A DNA stretch of 13,663 nt from an uncultured Eubacteriales bacterium. Lineage in GTDB: Bacteria > Bacillota > Clostridia > Oscillospirales > Oscillospiraceae. The notes beneath the pieces are model-generated. The model was not told the DNA's origin. It was given only the letters and a program-made list of their open reading frames with translations, and searched no databases. Position numbers and translations under genes: made by a program. How positions within the stretch are numbered: position 1 is the stretch's first letter; each line of letters opens with the position of its first letter. Location of the stretch: contig CABRZL010000052.1 in assembly GCA_902475435.1 (NCBI GenBank), positions 1-13,663 of the forward strand. The letters are read 5' to 3'. Shown in pieces: positions 6,983 to 13,651 of this stretch.

Positions 6983-7870
6983 ATGAAACTTGCAAACGTT
7001 TCCTGGGGTTGGACGCCGATCCCGGAGGATATGCCGCATGGGGACTCTCTGATCCGAATCGCGGATCAGATCCGTGAACTCGGCTTCGAGGGCGTGGACT
7101 ATCTGGGAACCCCGGAAGCACTGGATGAATTCTTCACGGAGGAAGCCTGCCGGGCGCTGGGGGATCACTCCCGCTCCATCGGCCTTGAACCCAACGTGTT
7201 CGTCTTCCAGGACGCTTCGTGGAACGACGCCTGCAGCGAAAAAAGGGAGGACAGCGTCAGGCACTTCGAGAAGGCCGCACAGGCCGCAAAGTGGATCGGA
7301 TGCCGGATTGTCTCCACGCTGGTGCCGATGCCCTGCGGCGCAACCCCCTGGAAGTTCAACCCCGCCGCACCGGCGATCAAGCAGGGATACCATATGCCCG
7401 CCGACTACTGCTACCAGAAGGACTGGGATACCCTGATGGACAGTTACCGCAAGTGTCTGGCCATTGCAAAGCGGTACGGGCTGCGCATGTCCGTGGAGTG
7501 CTTCCCCTATTCCATGATCTCCACACCGCACGCCATGCTGCAGCTGCTCAAGGACGTCGATGACCCGGATTTCGGCATTCAGCTGGACACGAACCACCTG
7601 ATCATGCAGCACATCGATCCGGAATGGACGATCTACATGCTGGGAGGCAAACGTATTTTCAATGTTCACTGCAAAGACAGCGATGCCGTCTCCAGAAACA
7701 ACATCCCCGCCGGCTGCGGCATCACCGACTATCCCGCTGTGATTCAGGCGCTGAAGAATGTCGGGTATGACGGGAACCTTTCTGTCGAGCTGGAGTTCAC
7801 AGACAACCCCCGCCGCTACAACAAGCAGGCGATGGATCATCTCAAGCTTTGCCTTGCGGGTGAATACTGA
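6983..7870 (+). CDS. TIM-barrel sugar isomerase/epimerase-like protein (AP_endonuc_2 family), 295 aa
   Basis: This is a predicted metal-dependent sugar isomerase, epimerase, dehydratase or lyase of the xylose-isomerase-like TIM-barrel superfamily. A metal site can be read along the strands: E172 (VECF), D202 (QLDTNH), H229 (NVHCKD) and E269 (SVELEF). This E-D-H-E order is usual for the group. The start at 6983 follows GAGGAGG with good spacing. In characterised systems, Gfo/Idh/MocA oxidases and such TIM-barrel partners act in sequence, for example IolG/IolE on inositols, or 3-keto-glycoside and C-glycoside cleavage (DgpA with DgpB/DgpC). Here it lies between two such oxidoreductases, so a similar relay is likely. 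The substrate is unknown. Confidence 0.9.
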   Translation: MKLANVSWGWTPIPEDMPHGDSLIRIADQIRELGFEGVDYLGTPEALDEFFTEEACRALGDHSRSIGLEPNVFVFQDASWNDACSEKREDSVRHFEKAAQAAKWIGCRIVSTLVPMPCGATPWKFNPAAPAIKQGYHMPADYCYQKDWDTLMDSYRKCLAIAKRYGLRMSVECFPYSMISTPHAMLQLLKDVDDPDFGIQLDTNHLIMQHIDPEWTIYMLGGKRIFNVHCKDSDAVSRNNIPAGCGITDYPAVIQALKNVGYDGNLSVELEFTDNPRRYNKQAMDHLKLCLAGEY

Positions 7871-7890
7871 GCTGCCGTCTGGAGGCACAC

Positions 7891-7927
7891 AGGGGGTATC
7901 CCCCTCGATCCGGGCGCGGCGCCGGAT
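7891..7927 (+). other. Two adjacent G+C-rich hairpins before oxidoreductase 3
   Basis: AGGGGG-TAT-CCCCCT (7891-7905) is a perfect 6-bp stem with a 3-nt loop. ATCCGG and CCGGAT (7908-7913 and 7922-7927) form a second stem. An A-run follows, then AAAAATCATGTTTTT, so this is not a standard + strand terminator. It may be an RNA processing, stabilising or attenuating structure in the operon transcript. Oxidoreductase 3 has its own ribosome site, GGAGTAGGAG, at 7951-7960. Confidence 0.45.
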
Positions 7928-7962
7928 AAAAATCATGTTTTTATGGAAGAGGAGTAGGAGTA

Positions 7963-9090
7963 ATGAAGCAGTATAAGGTTGCCATCATCGGCAACGGTAT
8001 GATTTGCAACGCGGCACATATTCCCGCCTACAAAGCCATGGGTGACAAGGTGAAGATTGTCGCAGTGGCAGATATCCGCGAGGAAGCCGCCAAAGAAACC
8101 GCCGAGCGTCACGGGATCCCCAAGTACTATGTGGATCCGTATAAAATGCTGGAGGAGGAGAAACCCGACATCATCTCCGTGTGCACACCGAACGCATACC
8201 ACAAGGAGTATACCCTTGCCGGTTTCCGTGCGGGCTGCCATGTAGTCTGCGAAAAGCCTGTGGCTGTAACCTGCGCGGATGCGGAGGAGATGTTCAACGC
8301 GGCGGAGAAGGCGGGGAAACATCTGTTTGTCATCCAGTCTCTGCGTTTCACAGGTAACTTCAAAGCGGCTGCCGGACTGGCAAAAAGCGGTTGCCTGGGA
8401 GACATTTACTACGCGGATCTGAACCTGATCCGGCGCCGCGGCGTTCCGAGATGGGGCATGTTCCACATGGCGAAAGAAAATGTGGGCGGCGCCTTCTGCG
8501 ACCTGGGCGTTCATATGTGCGACTACCTGATGTCAATTTCCGGTAACCCGAAGATGGTTTCCGTCAGTGGAAGTGCTGTGACCAGGATCGTCAACAAGGA
8601 GAAGAATATTGAGTTCTCCAATGCGGAGAGCGGAGCTCCCACCGGTCTGTTCACTCCCAGAAAGTTCGACATGAAAGAGTTTGATGTTGAGGAATTTGCC
8701 AACGGCTACATTCGTCTGGAAAATGGCATGACAGTCACTTTCAAGATCTCCTGGGCGCTGAATCTGCCCAACAGCAACACTGTCAGCATCTGCGGAGACA
8801 AGGGCGGTCTGACCATTGGGGACGATGGACTCAAGCTGCTCACGACGCAGGGCAATTACCAGGCCGACGTTTTGCCGAGAGTTTTCCCCGACCCATATAC
8901 GGAACTCTCAGATTTCACCGGCCACATCCACGAGATGAACTACATCCTGAAGGTCCTCAACGGGGAAATGACCATGGAGGAATACCCCATCCAGAAGGAC
9001 GAGGTTATGAATGTGGTTGCGATCATCGAAGCGTTTTACAAATCTGCACAGCTGGGCAGGGAAGTCACTGCTCAGGAACTGGACCGGTAA
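7963..9090 (+). CDS. Gfo/Idh/MocA-family oxidoreductase 3, 375 aa
   Basis: This is the most canonical of the three oxidoreductases. The Rossmann loop is KVAIIGNGMI (residues 5-14), EKP lies at 97-99, and D180-L-G-V-H184-M-C-D187 matches the family's D-x-G-x-H-x-x-D motif with H184 as the usual catalytic base. It should therefore be a working NAD(P)-dependent dehydrogenase for a hydroxyl of a sugar, cyclitol or similar compound. The start at 7963 has GGAGTAGGAG directly upstream. Unlike the tightly packed genes before it, it sits between two longer spacers (92 and 151 bp), each with strong hairpins. It may thus be expressed at a different level or have joined the operon separately. Confidence 0.92.
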   Translation: MKQYKVAIIGNGMICNAAHIPAYKAMGDKVKIVAVADIREEAAKETAERHGIPKYYVDPYKMLEEEKPDIISVCTPNAYHKEYTLAGFRAGCHVVCEKPVAVTCADAEEMFNAAEKAGKHLFVIQSLRFTGNFKAAAGLAKSGCLGDIYYADLNLIRRRGVPRWGMFHMAKENVGGAFCDLGVHMCDYLMSISGNPKMVSVSGSAVTRIVNKEKNIEFSNAESGAPTGLFTPRKFDMKEFDVEEFANGYIRLENGMTVTFKISWALNLPNSNTVSICGDKGGLTIGDDGLKLLTTQGNYQADVLPRVFPDPYTELSDFTGHIHEMNYILKVLNGEMTMEEYPIQKDEVMNVVAIIEAFYKSAQLGREVTAQELDR

Positions 9091-9143
9091 GCGGAAGCTG
9101 CAAGGGATATTTGCACAGAGCACGGCGTGACGGAAGAACTTGC

Positions 9144-9165
9144 CGTTTCGCCCTGGGACGAAACG
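9144..9165 (+). other. Hairpin in spacer before activase gene
   Basis: CGTTTCG (9144-9150) and CGAAACG (9159-9165) form a perfect 7-bp stem with an 8-nt loop. No T-run follows. Confidence 0.45.
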
Positions 9166-9166
9166 C

Positions 9167-9205
9167 AACAGGGGGACTCTGCCCGGGCGGGAGAGCCCCC
9201 CTGTT
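9167..9205 (+). other. Strong G+C-rich hairpin before activase gene
   Basis: AACAGGGGG (9167-9175) pairs with CCCCCTGTT (9197-9205). After one mismatch, CTCT (9177-9180) pairs with AGAG (9192-9195). The loop contains CCCGGG. This 9+4 bp stem lacks a T-run, so termination is unlikely. It ends 25 nt before the ribosome site GGGGAGG of the activase and may control mRNA processing or stability. Confidence 0.5.
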
Positions 9206-9241
9206 CTGGTGTGCGAGACGACAACGGAAGGGGAGGAATCC

Positions 9242-10147
9242 ATGAAAGGAATCATAACGGAGATCGAGAGGTTTGCGCTGAAAGACGGACCGGGGATCCG
9301 CACCACAGTGTTTTTCAAGGGGTGCAACATGGCGTGCAAATGGTGCCATAACCCGGAAACGCTGTCGGTTCGGCCACAGCTGATGATTTATCCGGACAAA
9401 TGCATTGGCTGCGGCGCCTGTGTGGAGGCCTGCAGGGCGGGAGCCAGAACCCTCGGCAAAAACGGTGCCCTGCAGTACGATCGCACCGCCTGCAAGCACT
9501 GCGGAGCCTGCGCCGCGAACTGCTTCTCCGGTGCTCTCGTCATGTCCGGAAAGGAGATGACCGTTGAGGAAGTGATGGAGGAGATCCTGCAGGACAGGGC
9601 TTACTACCGGAATTCCGGCGGCGGCGTAACACTCTCCGGCGGCGAGGTTTCCACGCAGCCAGAATTTGCCCTGGAATTGCTGCAGGCCCTGAAAAAGGAG
9701 GGAATTTCCACGGCGATCGAGACGAACCTGCATGCGCCATGGAGCGTCTACGAAAGAATGCTGCCCTTCCTCGATCTGGTGATGTTCGACATCAAGATTT
9801 TCGATGAGGAAGCGCACAGACGCTGGACCGGCGTGAGCAATCGTCAAATCCTGGAGAACGCAAAGAAGGTGGCGGCTTCCGGCAAGCCTTATCTGGTGCG
9901 TACCCCGGTGATCCCCGGAGTGAACGACACGGAGGAGGAGATCGGCAGCATTGCCAACTACGTGGGAACCCTGGGAGGCGCTCAATATTATGAGCTTCTG
10001 CTGTTCAATCCCCTGGGAGAGAGCAAGTATGACGCCCTGCAGATGGACAATACATTTGCCGGGACCCGCCCCACTGGAGAGGAAGGCGCAGCACGCCTGA
10101 AGTGGGTGGCCGCTCAAACGCCCGGACTTTCCGTGAGGGTAGGCTGA
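9242..10147 (+). CDS. Glycyl radical enzyme activase (radical SAM, PflA-like), 301 aa
   Basis: This radical S-adenosylmethionine enzyme would abstract a hydrogen from the glycine of the downstream radical enzyme under anaerobic conditions. The radical SAM cluster motif is C28-x3-C32-x2-C35 (GCNMACKWCHNPE). Two ferredoxin-like four-cysteine motifs follow, C54/C57/C60/C64 and C84/C87/C90/C94, predicted to hold two extra [4Fe-4S] clusters. Such an insert is typical of activases for the non-PFL glycyl radical enzymes. The SAM-binding motif reads VTLSGGEV where activases usually have SGGEP, a small departure. The start at 9242 follows GGGGAGG. An earlier in-frame ATG at 9140 lies in the hairpin spacer and lacks family similarity. 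The gene ends 20 bp before its partner, as usual for such pairs. Confidence 0.95.
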   Translation: MKGIITEIERFALKDGPGIRTTVFFKGCNMACKWCHNPETLSVRPQLMIYPDKCIGCGACVEACRAGARTLGKNGALQYDRTACKHCGACAANCFSGALVMSGKEMTVEEVMEEILQDRAYYRNSGGGVTLSGGEVSTQPEFALELLQALKKEGISTAIETNLHAPWSVYERMLPFLDLVMFDIKIFDEEAHRRWTGVSNRQILENAKKVAASGKPYLVRTPVIPGVNDTEEEIGSIANYVGTLGGAQYYELLLFNPLGESKYDALQMDNTFAGTRPTGEEGAARLKWVAAQTPGLSVRVG

Positions 10148-10167
10148 CGAAGAAAGGGAGAGGTTGT

Positions 10168-10773
10168 ATGGTCAACAGAATCAATATATTCCAGCCGGAT
10201 GCTCCCATGAGCTACGATGACAGGATCAAAATTTTAAAGGAAAGAAAGCTTGAGGAAACCAGGGTGAAGTCCACCATGAAGGTGTATCAGGACGGGGATG
10301 ACTATGGAAGCATCCCGGCTCCGGAGACGTACCAGTTCCATTGCATTCCGAACCATGAGAACGGTTCCTGGTACGGGTATGACGGGTGGAGCAAGAATTT
10401 TTACAAGCTGATGACTGAGCACCCGGTCTACATTGATCCGGTGGACGCGTTCACCTGCCGCTGGATGTTCAGTATGATCTGGTTTGACGAGAAATCCCCG
10501 GACAAGGGGCTGAACTGGAACCCGAATTTTCCCTACGATGATCTCAAGCCGGAACAGGAACTGTATGGCATTATCTCCGGGATCGGCTCTTGGAAAAGCT
10601 GGCTTTCTACCGCAAAAAGCACCCCGAACACGCAGAGTTTTACGACGCGGAGGAACTTGTGGTGCACGGTGTGCAGAACTGGATCTCGCACGCGATTGAG
10701 GAGAGCGAGCGTCTGGCCCGTGTGGAGCGCCATCCGGTCCTGCGGGAAAACCTGCTTCAAATGGCGCAGGTAA
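10168..10773 (+). CDS. Glycyl radical enzyme, N-terminal fragment (frameshifted)
   Basis: This is the first part of a PFL-like glycyl radical enzyme. The start at 10168 has GGGAGAGG 5 nt upstream. Sense runs to about residue 143 (near 10596), and the rest of this reading frame is an out-of-frame tail. The segment HPVYIDPVDAFTCRWMF resembles the family's region where the barrel begins, but the usual N-terminal motif around a conserved 'ERARL' is not seen. The N-terminus therefore looks short or divergent compared with typical members of about 760-850 residues. Adding one A to the four-A run at 10594-10597 restores TGG AAA AAG CTG and joins this to the frame ending at 12311, giving 714 residues. 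Confidence 0.8.
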   Translation: MVNRINIFQPDAPMSYDDRIKILKERKLEETRVKSTMKVYQDGDDYGSIPAPETYQFHCIPNHENGSWYGYDGWSKNFYKLMTEHPVYIDPVDAFTCRWMFSMIWFDEKSPDKGLNWNPNFPYDDLKPEQELYGIISGIGSWKSWLSTAKSTPNTQSFTTRRNLWCTVCRTGSRTRLRRASVWPVWSAIRSCGKTCFKWRR

Positions 10774-12311
10774 ATCGCAACATCCTCAACGGTGCGCCCA
10801 AAACCATGCGGGAAGCCTGTCAGTGGGTTTGCTGGTTCAACATGGCCAGCCGCACCTACAACCGCGACGGAGCGGGTTTCCAGCTCGATGACGTGCTCAA
10901 ACAGTACTACGATGCCGACATGAAAGAGGGGAGGATCACCAGGGACGAGGCGATCTTCTACATCGCTTGTCTGTTGCTCAACGATCCGCACTATTACCAG
11001 ATCGGAGGGACAAACGAAAACGGCGATCCCCTGCTCAGCGAGTTCAGCTATATGGTGCTCGAGGGAGCGGATAAGCTGGATTCGGCTTGCAACATCACGG
11101 TAAGAGTGGACGAAAACATCGACAGAAAGTTCCTGAACAAAGCGGTGGACTACCTGTTCAAGAACAAGAACGGCTGGCCGCGCTTTTCCGGTGACGAGGC
11201 CCTGAACAGAGGCTTCATGCGTTTGGGCTATCCCGAATCGCTTGCCCGGCAGAGGATCGCGGTGGGCTGCCACTGGATGAGCTTGCCCGGCATGGAGTAC
11301 AGCTTGAATGACTGCATCAAAATCAACAGCGCTAAGGTGTTCGAGGTTGCCATGGATGAGATGATGAGCCATAAGGGCCCATACTCCACACAACTGCTGT
11401 GGGATCTGTACCAGAGACATATGGCCCGGGCTGTAGAGGTAACTGCCGAGGGTATCGCGTTCCACCTGCGGTACCAACAGTACAACGAGCCGGAGCTGAT
11501 GTTGAACCTGATCAGTCATGGTCCTATCGAAAAGGGTCTGGATATGACGTGCGGCGGCGCCATGTACTACAACCTCTGCATGGACGGCTCGGCTATTGCC
11601 ACGGTGGCGGACTCTTTTGGCGCACTGCAGCAGCGGGTGGAGGAGGAGAAGCGGATCGACTGGGAGACGCTTTACCATCATCTGAAAACAGATTTCCAGG
11701 ATAAGGGCGGTGAGCTTGTACGCCAGATGCTCTCCCGCAGTGCCCGCTACGGCGGCGGAAACACCATCAGCGACCAGTGGGCGGTGAAAATTTCGGAGTC
11801 ATACTCCAACCAGGTGCGCTCCGTCAGCCAGAAGTATCCGGGCTACCAGTTTATCCCCGGCTGGTTCAGCTGGTCGAATACGATTGTGCTCGGCAAGCAG
11901 GTAGGTGCCACCCCCAACGGCCGCCACGCCTTCGAGCCGATCAACCATGGGGCCAACCCGCACCCCGGCTTCCGCAAGGACGGCGCCCTCACCGCAATGA
12001 GCAATTCCATCTGCGCGGTGCAGCCGGGCTATGGGAATACCGCGCCGGTACAGCTGGAGCTTGACCCTGGTATGGGGCGCGGTGAGGAGGCTGTGCAAAA
12101 GATCGCCGACTATATCATGACGCTGTTCGAGCAGGGGGCCACCCTGCTGAACATCAATATTGTGAACGGTCAGCAGATTCTCGAAGCCGACAAGGACCCC
12201 AGCAAGTACCCCAACCTGGTGGTACGCGTCACGGGCTTTACGGCGTACTTCTGCTCTCTGACTCCGGAGTTCAGAAAACTGGTGGTGGATCGTATTCTCA
12301 TACAGGGATGA
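10590..12311 (+). CDS. Glycyl radical enzyme, main catalytic fragment
   Basis: This fragment holds both halves of the active site. The glycyl-radical motif RVTGFTAYF lies near the C-terminus, with its Gly at about residue 690 of the joined protein. The active-site cysteine loop reads RIAVGCHWMSLPG, with Cys at about 368. Other family segments include GATPNGRHAFEPINHG. The activase immediately upstream should install the radical. In known eliminases (glycerol, choline, isethionate and hydroxyproline types) the cysteine is followed by x-Glu. Here the Glu position is Trp. It also lacks the Cys-Cys pair of pyruvate formate-lyase. The reaction is thus unassigned. The TTG at 10590 is only where the open frame begins, not a likely real start. 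It is the last gene of the operon. Confidence 0.88.
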   Translation: MEKLAFYRKKHPEHAEFYDAEELVVHGVQNWISHAIEESERLARVERHPVLRENLLQMAQVNRNILNGAPKTMREACQWVCWFNMASRTYNRDGAGFQLDDVLKQYYDADMKEGRITRDEAIFYIACLLLNDPHYYQIGGTNENGDPLLSEFSYMVLEGADKLDSACNITVRVDENIDRKFLNKAVDYLFKNKNGWPRFSGDEALNRGFMRLGYPESLARQRIAVGCHWMSLPGMEYSLNDCIKINSAKVFEVAMDEMMSHKGPYSTQLLWDLYQRHMARAVEVTAEGIAFHLRYQQYNEPELMLNLISHGPIEKGLDMTCGGAMYYNLCMDGSAIATVADSFGALQQRVEEEKRIDWETLYHHLKTDFQDKGGELVRQMLSRSARYGGGNTISDQWAVKISESYSNQVRSVSQKYPGYQFIPGWFSWSNTIVLGKQVGATPNGRHAFEPINHGANPHPGFRKDGALTAMSNSICAVQPGYGNTAPVQLELDPGMGRGEEAVQKIADYIMTLFEQGATLLNINIVNGQQILEADKDPSKYPNLVVRVTGFTAYFCSLTPEFRKLVVDRILIQG

Positions 12312-12315
12312 ACAA

Positions 12316-12369
12316 ATGATTTGGCTTGGCTTCTGTTTTTTCTACGTCACGGTTTTATTGCGAAAATAA
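12316..12369 (+). CDS. Possible 17-residue hydrophobic micro-ORF
   Basis: An ATG five bases after the radical-enzyme stop opens MIWLGFCFFYVTVLLRK, a short hydrophobic peptide ending in two basic residues. A weak ribosome site AGGGA (12304-12308) is correctly spaced. Such a short frame can arise by chance and I know no family for it. Confidence 0.15.
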   Translation: MIWLGFCFFYVTVLLRK

Positions 12370-12443
12370 ATCCTAAATGGCAGGCTGAGCAGGAAGCATA
12401 AAGAAATATCAGAAATCATTTGGTCAGATACGTAAACTTTCTG

Positions 12444-12479
12444 CAGGGAGGCATCGTGCAAGCGGTGCCTCCCTGTTTT
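12444..12479 (+). terminator. Rho-independent terminator of the metabolic operon
   Basis: CAGGGAGGCA (12444-12453) pairs perfectly with TGCCTCCCTG (12466-12475) around a 12-nt loop and is followed by TTTT. It lies 133 bp after the radical-enzyme stop and closes the operon before the right IS. Confidence 0.85.
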
Positions 12480-12503
12480 GATATACTTTAGCGAAACGAG
12501 AGC

Positions 12504-12520
12504 CCCCGACTAGGCCGGGG
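12504..12520 (+). other. Short G+C-rich dyad beside the right IS
   Basis: CCCCG and CGGGG form a 5-bp stem around ACTAGGC, 17 bp before the right IS. There is no T-run. Apart from this dyad, the terminator and the micro-ORF, I see nothing in the 12312-12537 spacer. Confidence 0.25.
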
Positions 12521-12537
12521 AGAGTAAAAGAAATTAT

Positions 12538-12549
12538 GGCAACACCGCA
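12538..12549 (+). repeat. Left terminal inverted repeat of right IS
   Basis: GGCAACACCGCA is a perfect inverse of 13652-13663. It sets the inner edge of the element. Confidence 0.85.
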
Positions 12550-12562
12550 CAAAGAAAAAATA

Positions 12563-12571
12563 TGATATAAT
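12563..12571 (+). promoter_or_regulatory. Extended -10 promoter of right transposase
   Basis: TGATATAAT is identical to the left IS promoter and again ends 6 nt before the ATG. No -35 or ribosome site is visible. The surrounding bases differ between the copies, which suggests this motif and its spacing are under selection. Confidence 0.65.
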
Positions 12572-12577
12572 AATACT

Positions 12578-13564
12578 ATGGATAAGCAGATGAGTCTGTC
12601 GGGCCTGAGCGATGAATTGAGCCAGGTGCGGACAAAGAAGAAAGAATTTCTGAGTCAGATAGAGCGCATCGTGCCGTGGGGAGAGTGGATCGAACTGATC
12701 CGGCCGCACTATTACAAAGGAGAGCGCGGCAATAAGCCCTACGATCTAGAACGGATGCTGCGGATTTATCTGGTTCAAAACCTGTATGATCTGTCGGACA
12801 AGGCAACGGTAGCGGAAGTGATCGACAGCCGTGCATTCTCGGAATTCTGCGGAGTGGAATCGAGCAATCAGGTGCCGGACGGAGATACACTGGGTCGGTT
12901 CCGGAATTTGCTGCTCCGCAGCGGGCTGCAGGAGAAGTTGTTTGCGCAGGTGGTATATCTGCTGCAGGAAAGAGGCCTGCTGCTGAAGAAGGGAACCATA
13001 GTGGACTCTACCCTGATCGCAGCGCCGTCCTCGACAAAGAACAGGGAAAAGAAACGAGACCCGGAAGCGCACTCGGTGAAAAAGGGGAACAGCTGGCACT
13101 TCGGCTATAAAGCTCACATCGGCGTGGATAAAGACAGCGGGTTGGTTCACACAGTAAAGGTCACCAGCGCCAACATCCATGATGTGACGATGGTGCCGGA
13201 GCTCTTAACCGGCGATGAGGACAGCGTATATGGCGACAGCGGCTGCCTGGGCGCTGAAAAGCGGGAAGACGCCGTTCTTTTCAATGTCAATGGCCAGGGC
13301 AAAAGGATCCGTTACAAAATCAACAGACGGCCCTCGCAGAGTAAACACGCAGACAATCGTTCCCGCGGGCAGATCAAACGCCGCGAAAAGGAGAAATCCT
13401 CCGTACGGGCCAAGGTAGAGCATGTCTTTGGGGTAGTAAAGGGCCAGCTTCGATACCGGAAAACTAGGTACCGAGGTCTGCGAAAACAGATTGCCAAATT
13501 GAATATCCTGTTCGCGCTGGCGAATCTGATTCTGGCTGACAGGCGATCCTGCCTGACGGCTTAA
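12578..13564 (+). CDS. IS5-family DDE transposase (right copy), 328 aa
   Basis: Transposase of the right IS, with the same domain order as the left copy. The likely triad is D143 (TIVDST), D220 (VYGDSGCLG) and E281 (RAKVEHVFGVVK). By eye it is about three-quarters identical to the left protein. The N-terminal half and catalytic motifs are most alike. Residues about 232-272 are most divergent, with a basic insertion that makes this protein three residues longer. The frame is intact, so it may be active and might mobilise either IS or the whole unit. The ATG at 12578 gives the shared MDKQM start and fits leaderless expression. Confidence 0.93.
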   Translation: MDKQMSLSGLSDELSQVRTKKKEFLSQIERIVPWGEWIELIRPHYYKGERGNKPYDLERMLRIYLVQNLYDLSDKATVAEVIDSRAFSEFCGVESSNQVPDGDTLGRFRNLLLRSGLQEKLFAQVVYLLQERGLLLKKGTIVDSTLIAAPSSTKNREKKRDPEAHSVKKGNSWHFGYKAHIGVDKDSGLVHTVKVTSANIHDVTMVPELLTGDEDSVYGDSGCLGAEKREDAVLFNVNGQGKRIRYKINRRPSQSKHADNRSRGQIKRREKEKSSVRAKVEHVFGVVKGQLRYRKTRYRGLRKQIAKLNILFALANLILADRRSCLTA

Positions 13565-13603
13565 ATCAGTGTGGCTGCAGCGCTGATGGAATGGCGTATA
13601 TAT

Positions 13604-13643
13604 GCCCTGCCGGGTGGAATCTTCCCACAGGGCCTTTCCTTTT
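13604..13643 (+). terminator. Terminator-like hairpin inside right IS
   Basis: GCCCTG (13604-13609) pairs with CAGGGC (13628-13633), with a further TGG/CCA pairing inside, and a T-rich tail ending TTTT follows. It probably ends the transposase transcript before the right repeat. Confidence 0.55.
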
Positions 13644-13651
13644 GCGTGTTC

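Noticed and set aside
7928..7942. AAAAATCATGTTTTT as a terminator
   Set aside because: The stem is A-T only, with no G+C core, and the next gene follows at once with a good ribosome site.
10585..10600. Programmed -1 frameshift in the radical enzyme
   Set aside because: There is no X-XXY-YYZ slippery heptamer and no obvious following hairpin or pseudoknot. A one-base loss in an A-run explains it more simply.
10168..12311. Calling the radical enzyme pyruvate formate-lyase, choline lyase or glycerol dehydratase
   Set aside because: It lacks the Cys-Cys pair of pyruvate formate-lyase and the Cys-x-Glu of the eliminases. No microcompartment or matching downstream enzyme genes are present.
4709..12311. 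The 1,5-anhydroglucitol-6-phosphate radical glycolysis pathway
   Set aside because: That route needs a phosphorylated substrate and an aldolase step. No phosphotransferase, kinase or aldolase gene is here, so there is no positive support.
12313..12422. Ten-base inverted repeat CAAATGATTT / AAATCATTTG, about 90 nt apart
   Set aside because: It is short, A+T-rich and far apart, with no flanking support. It is likely chance.
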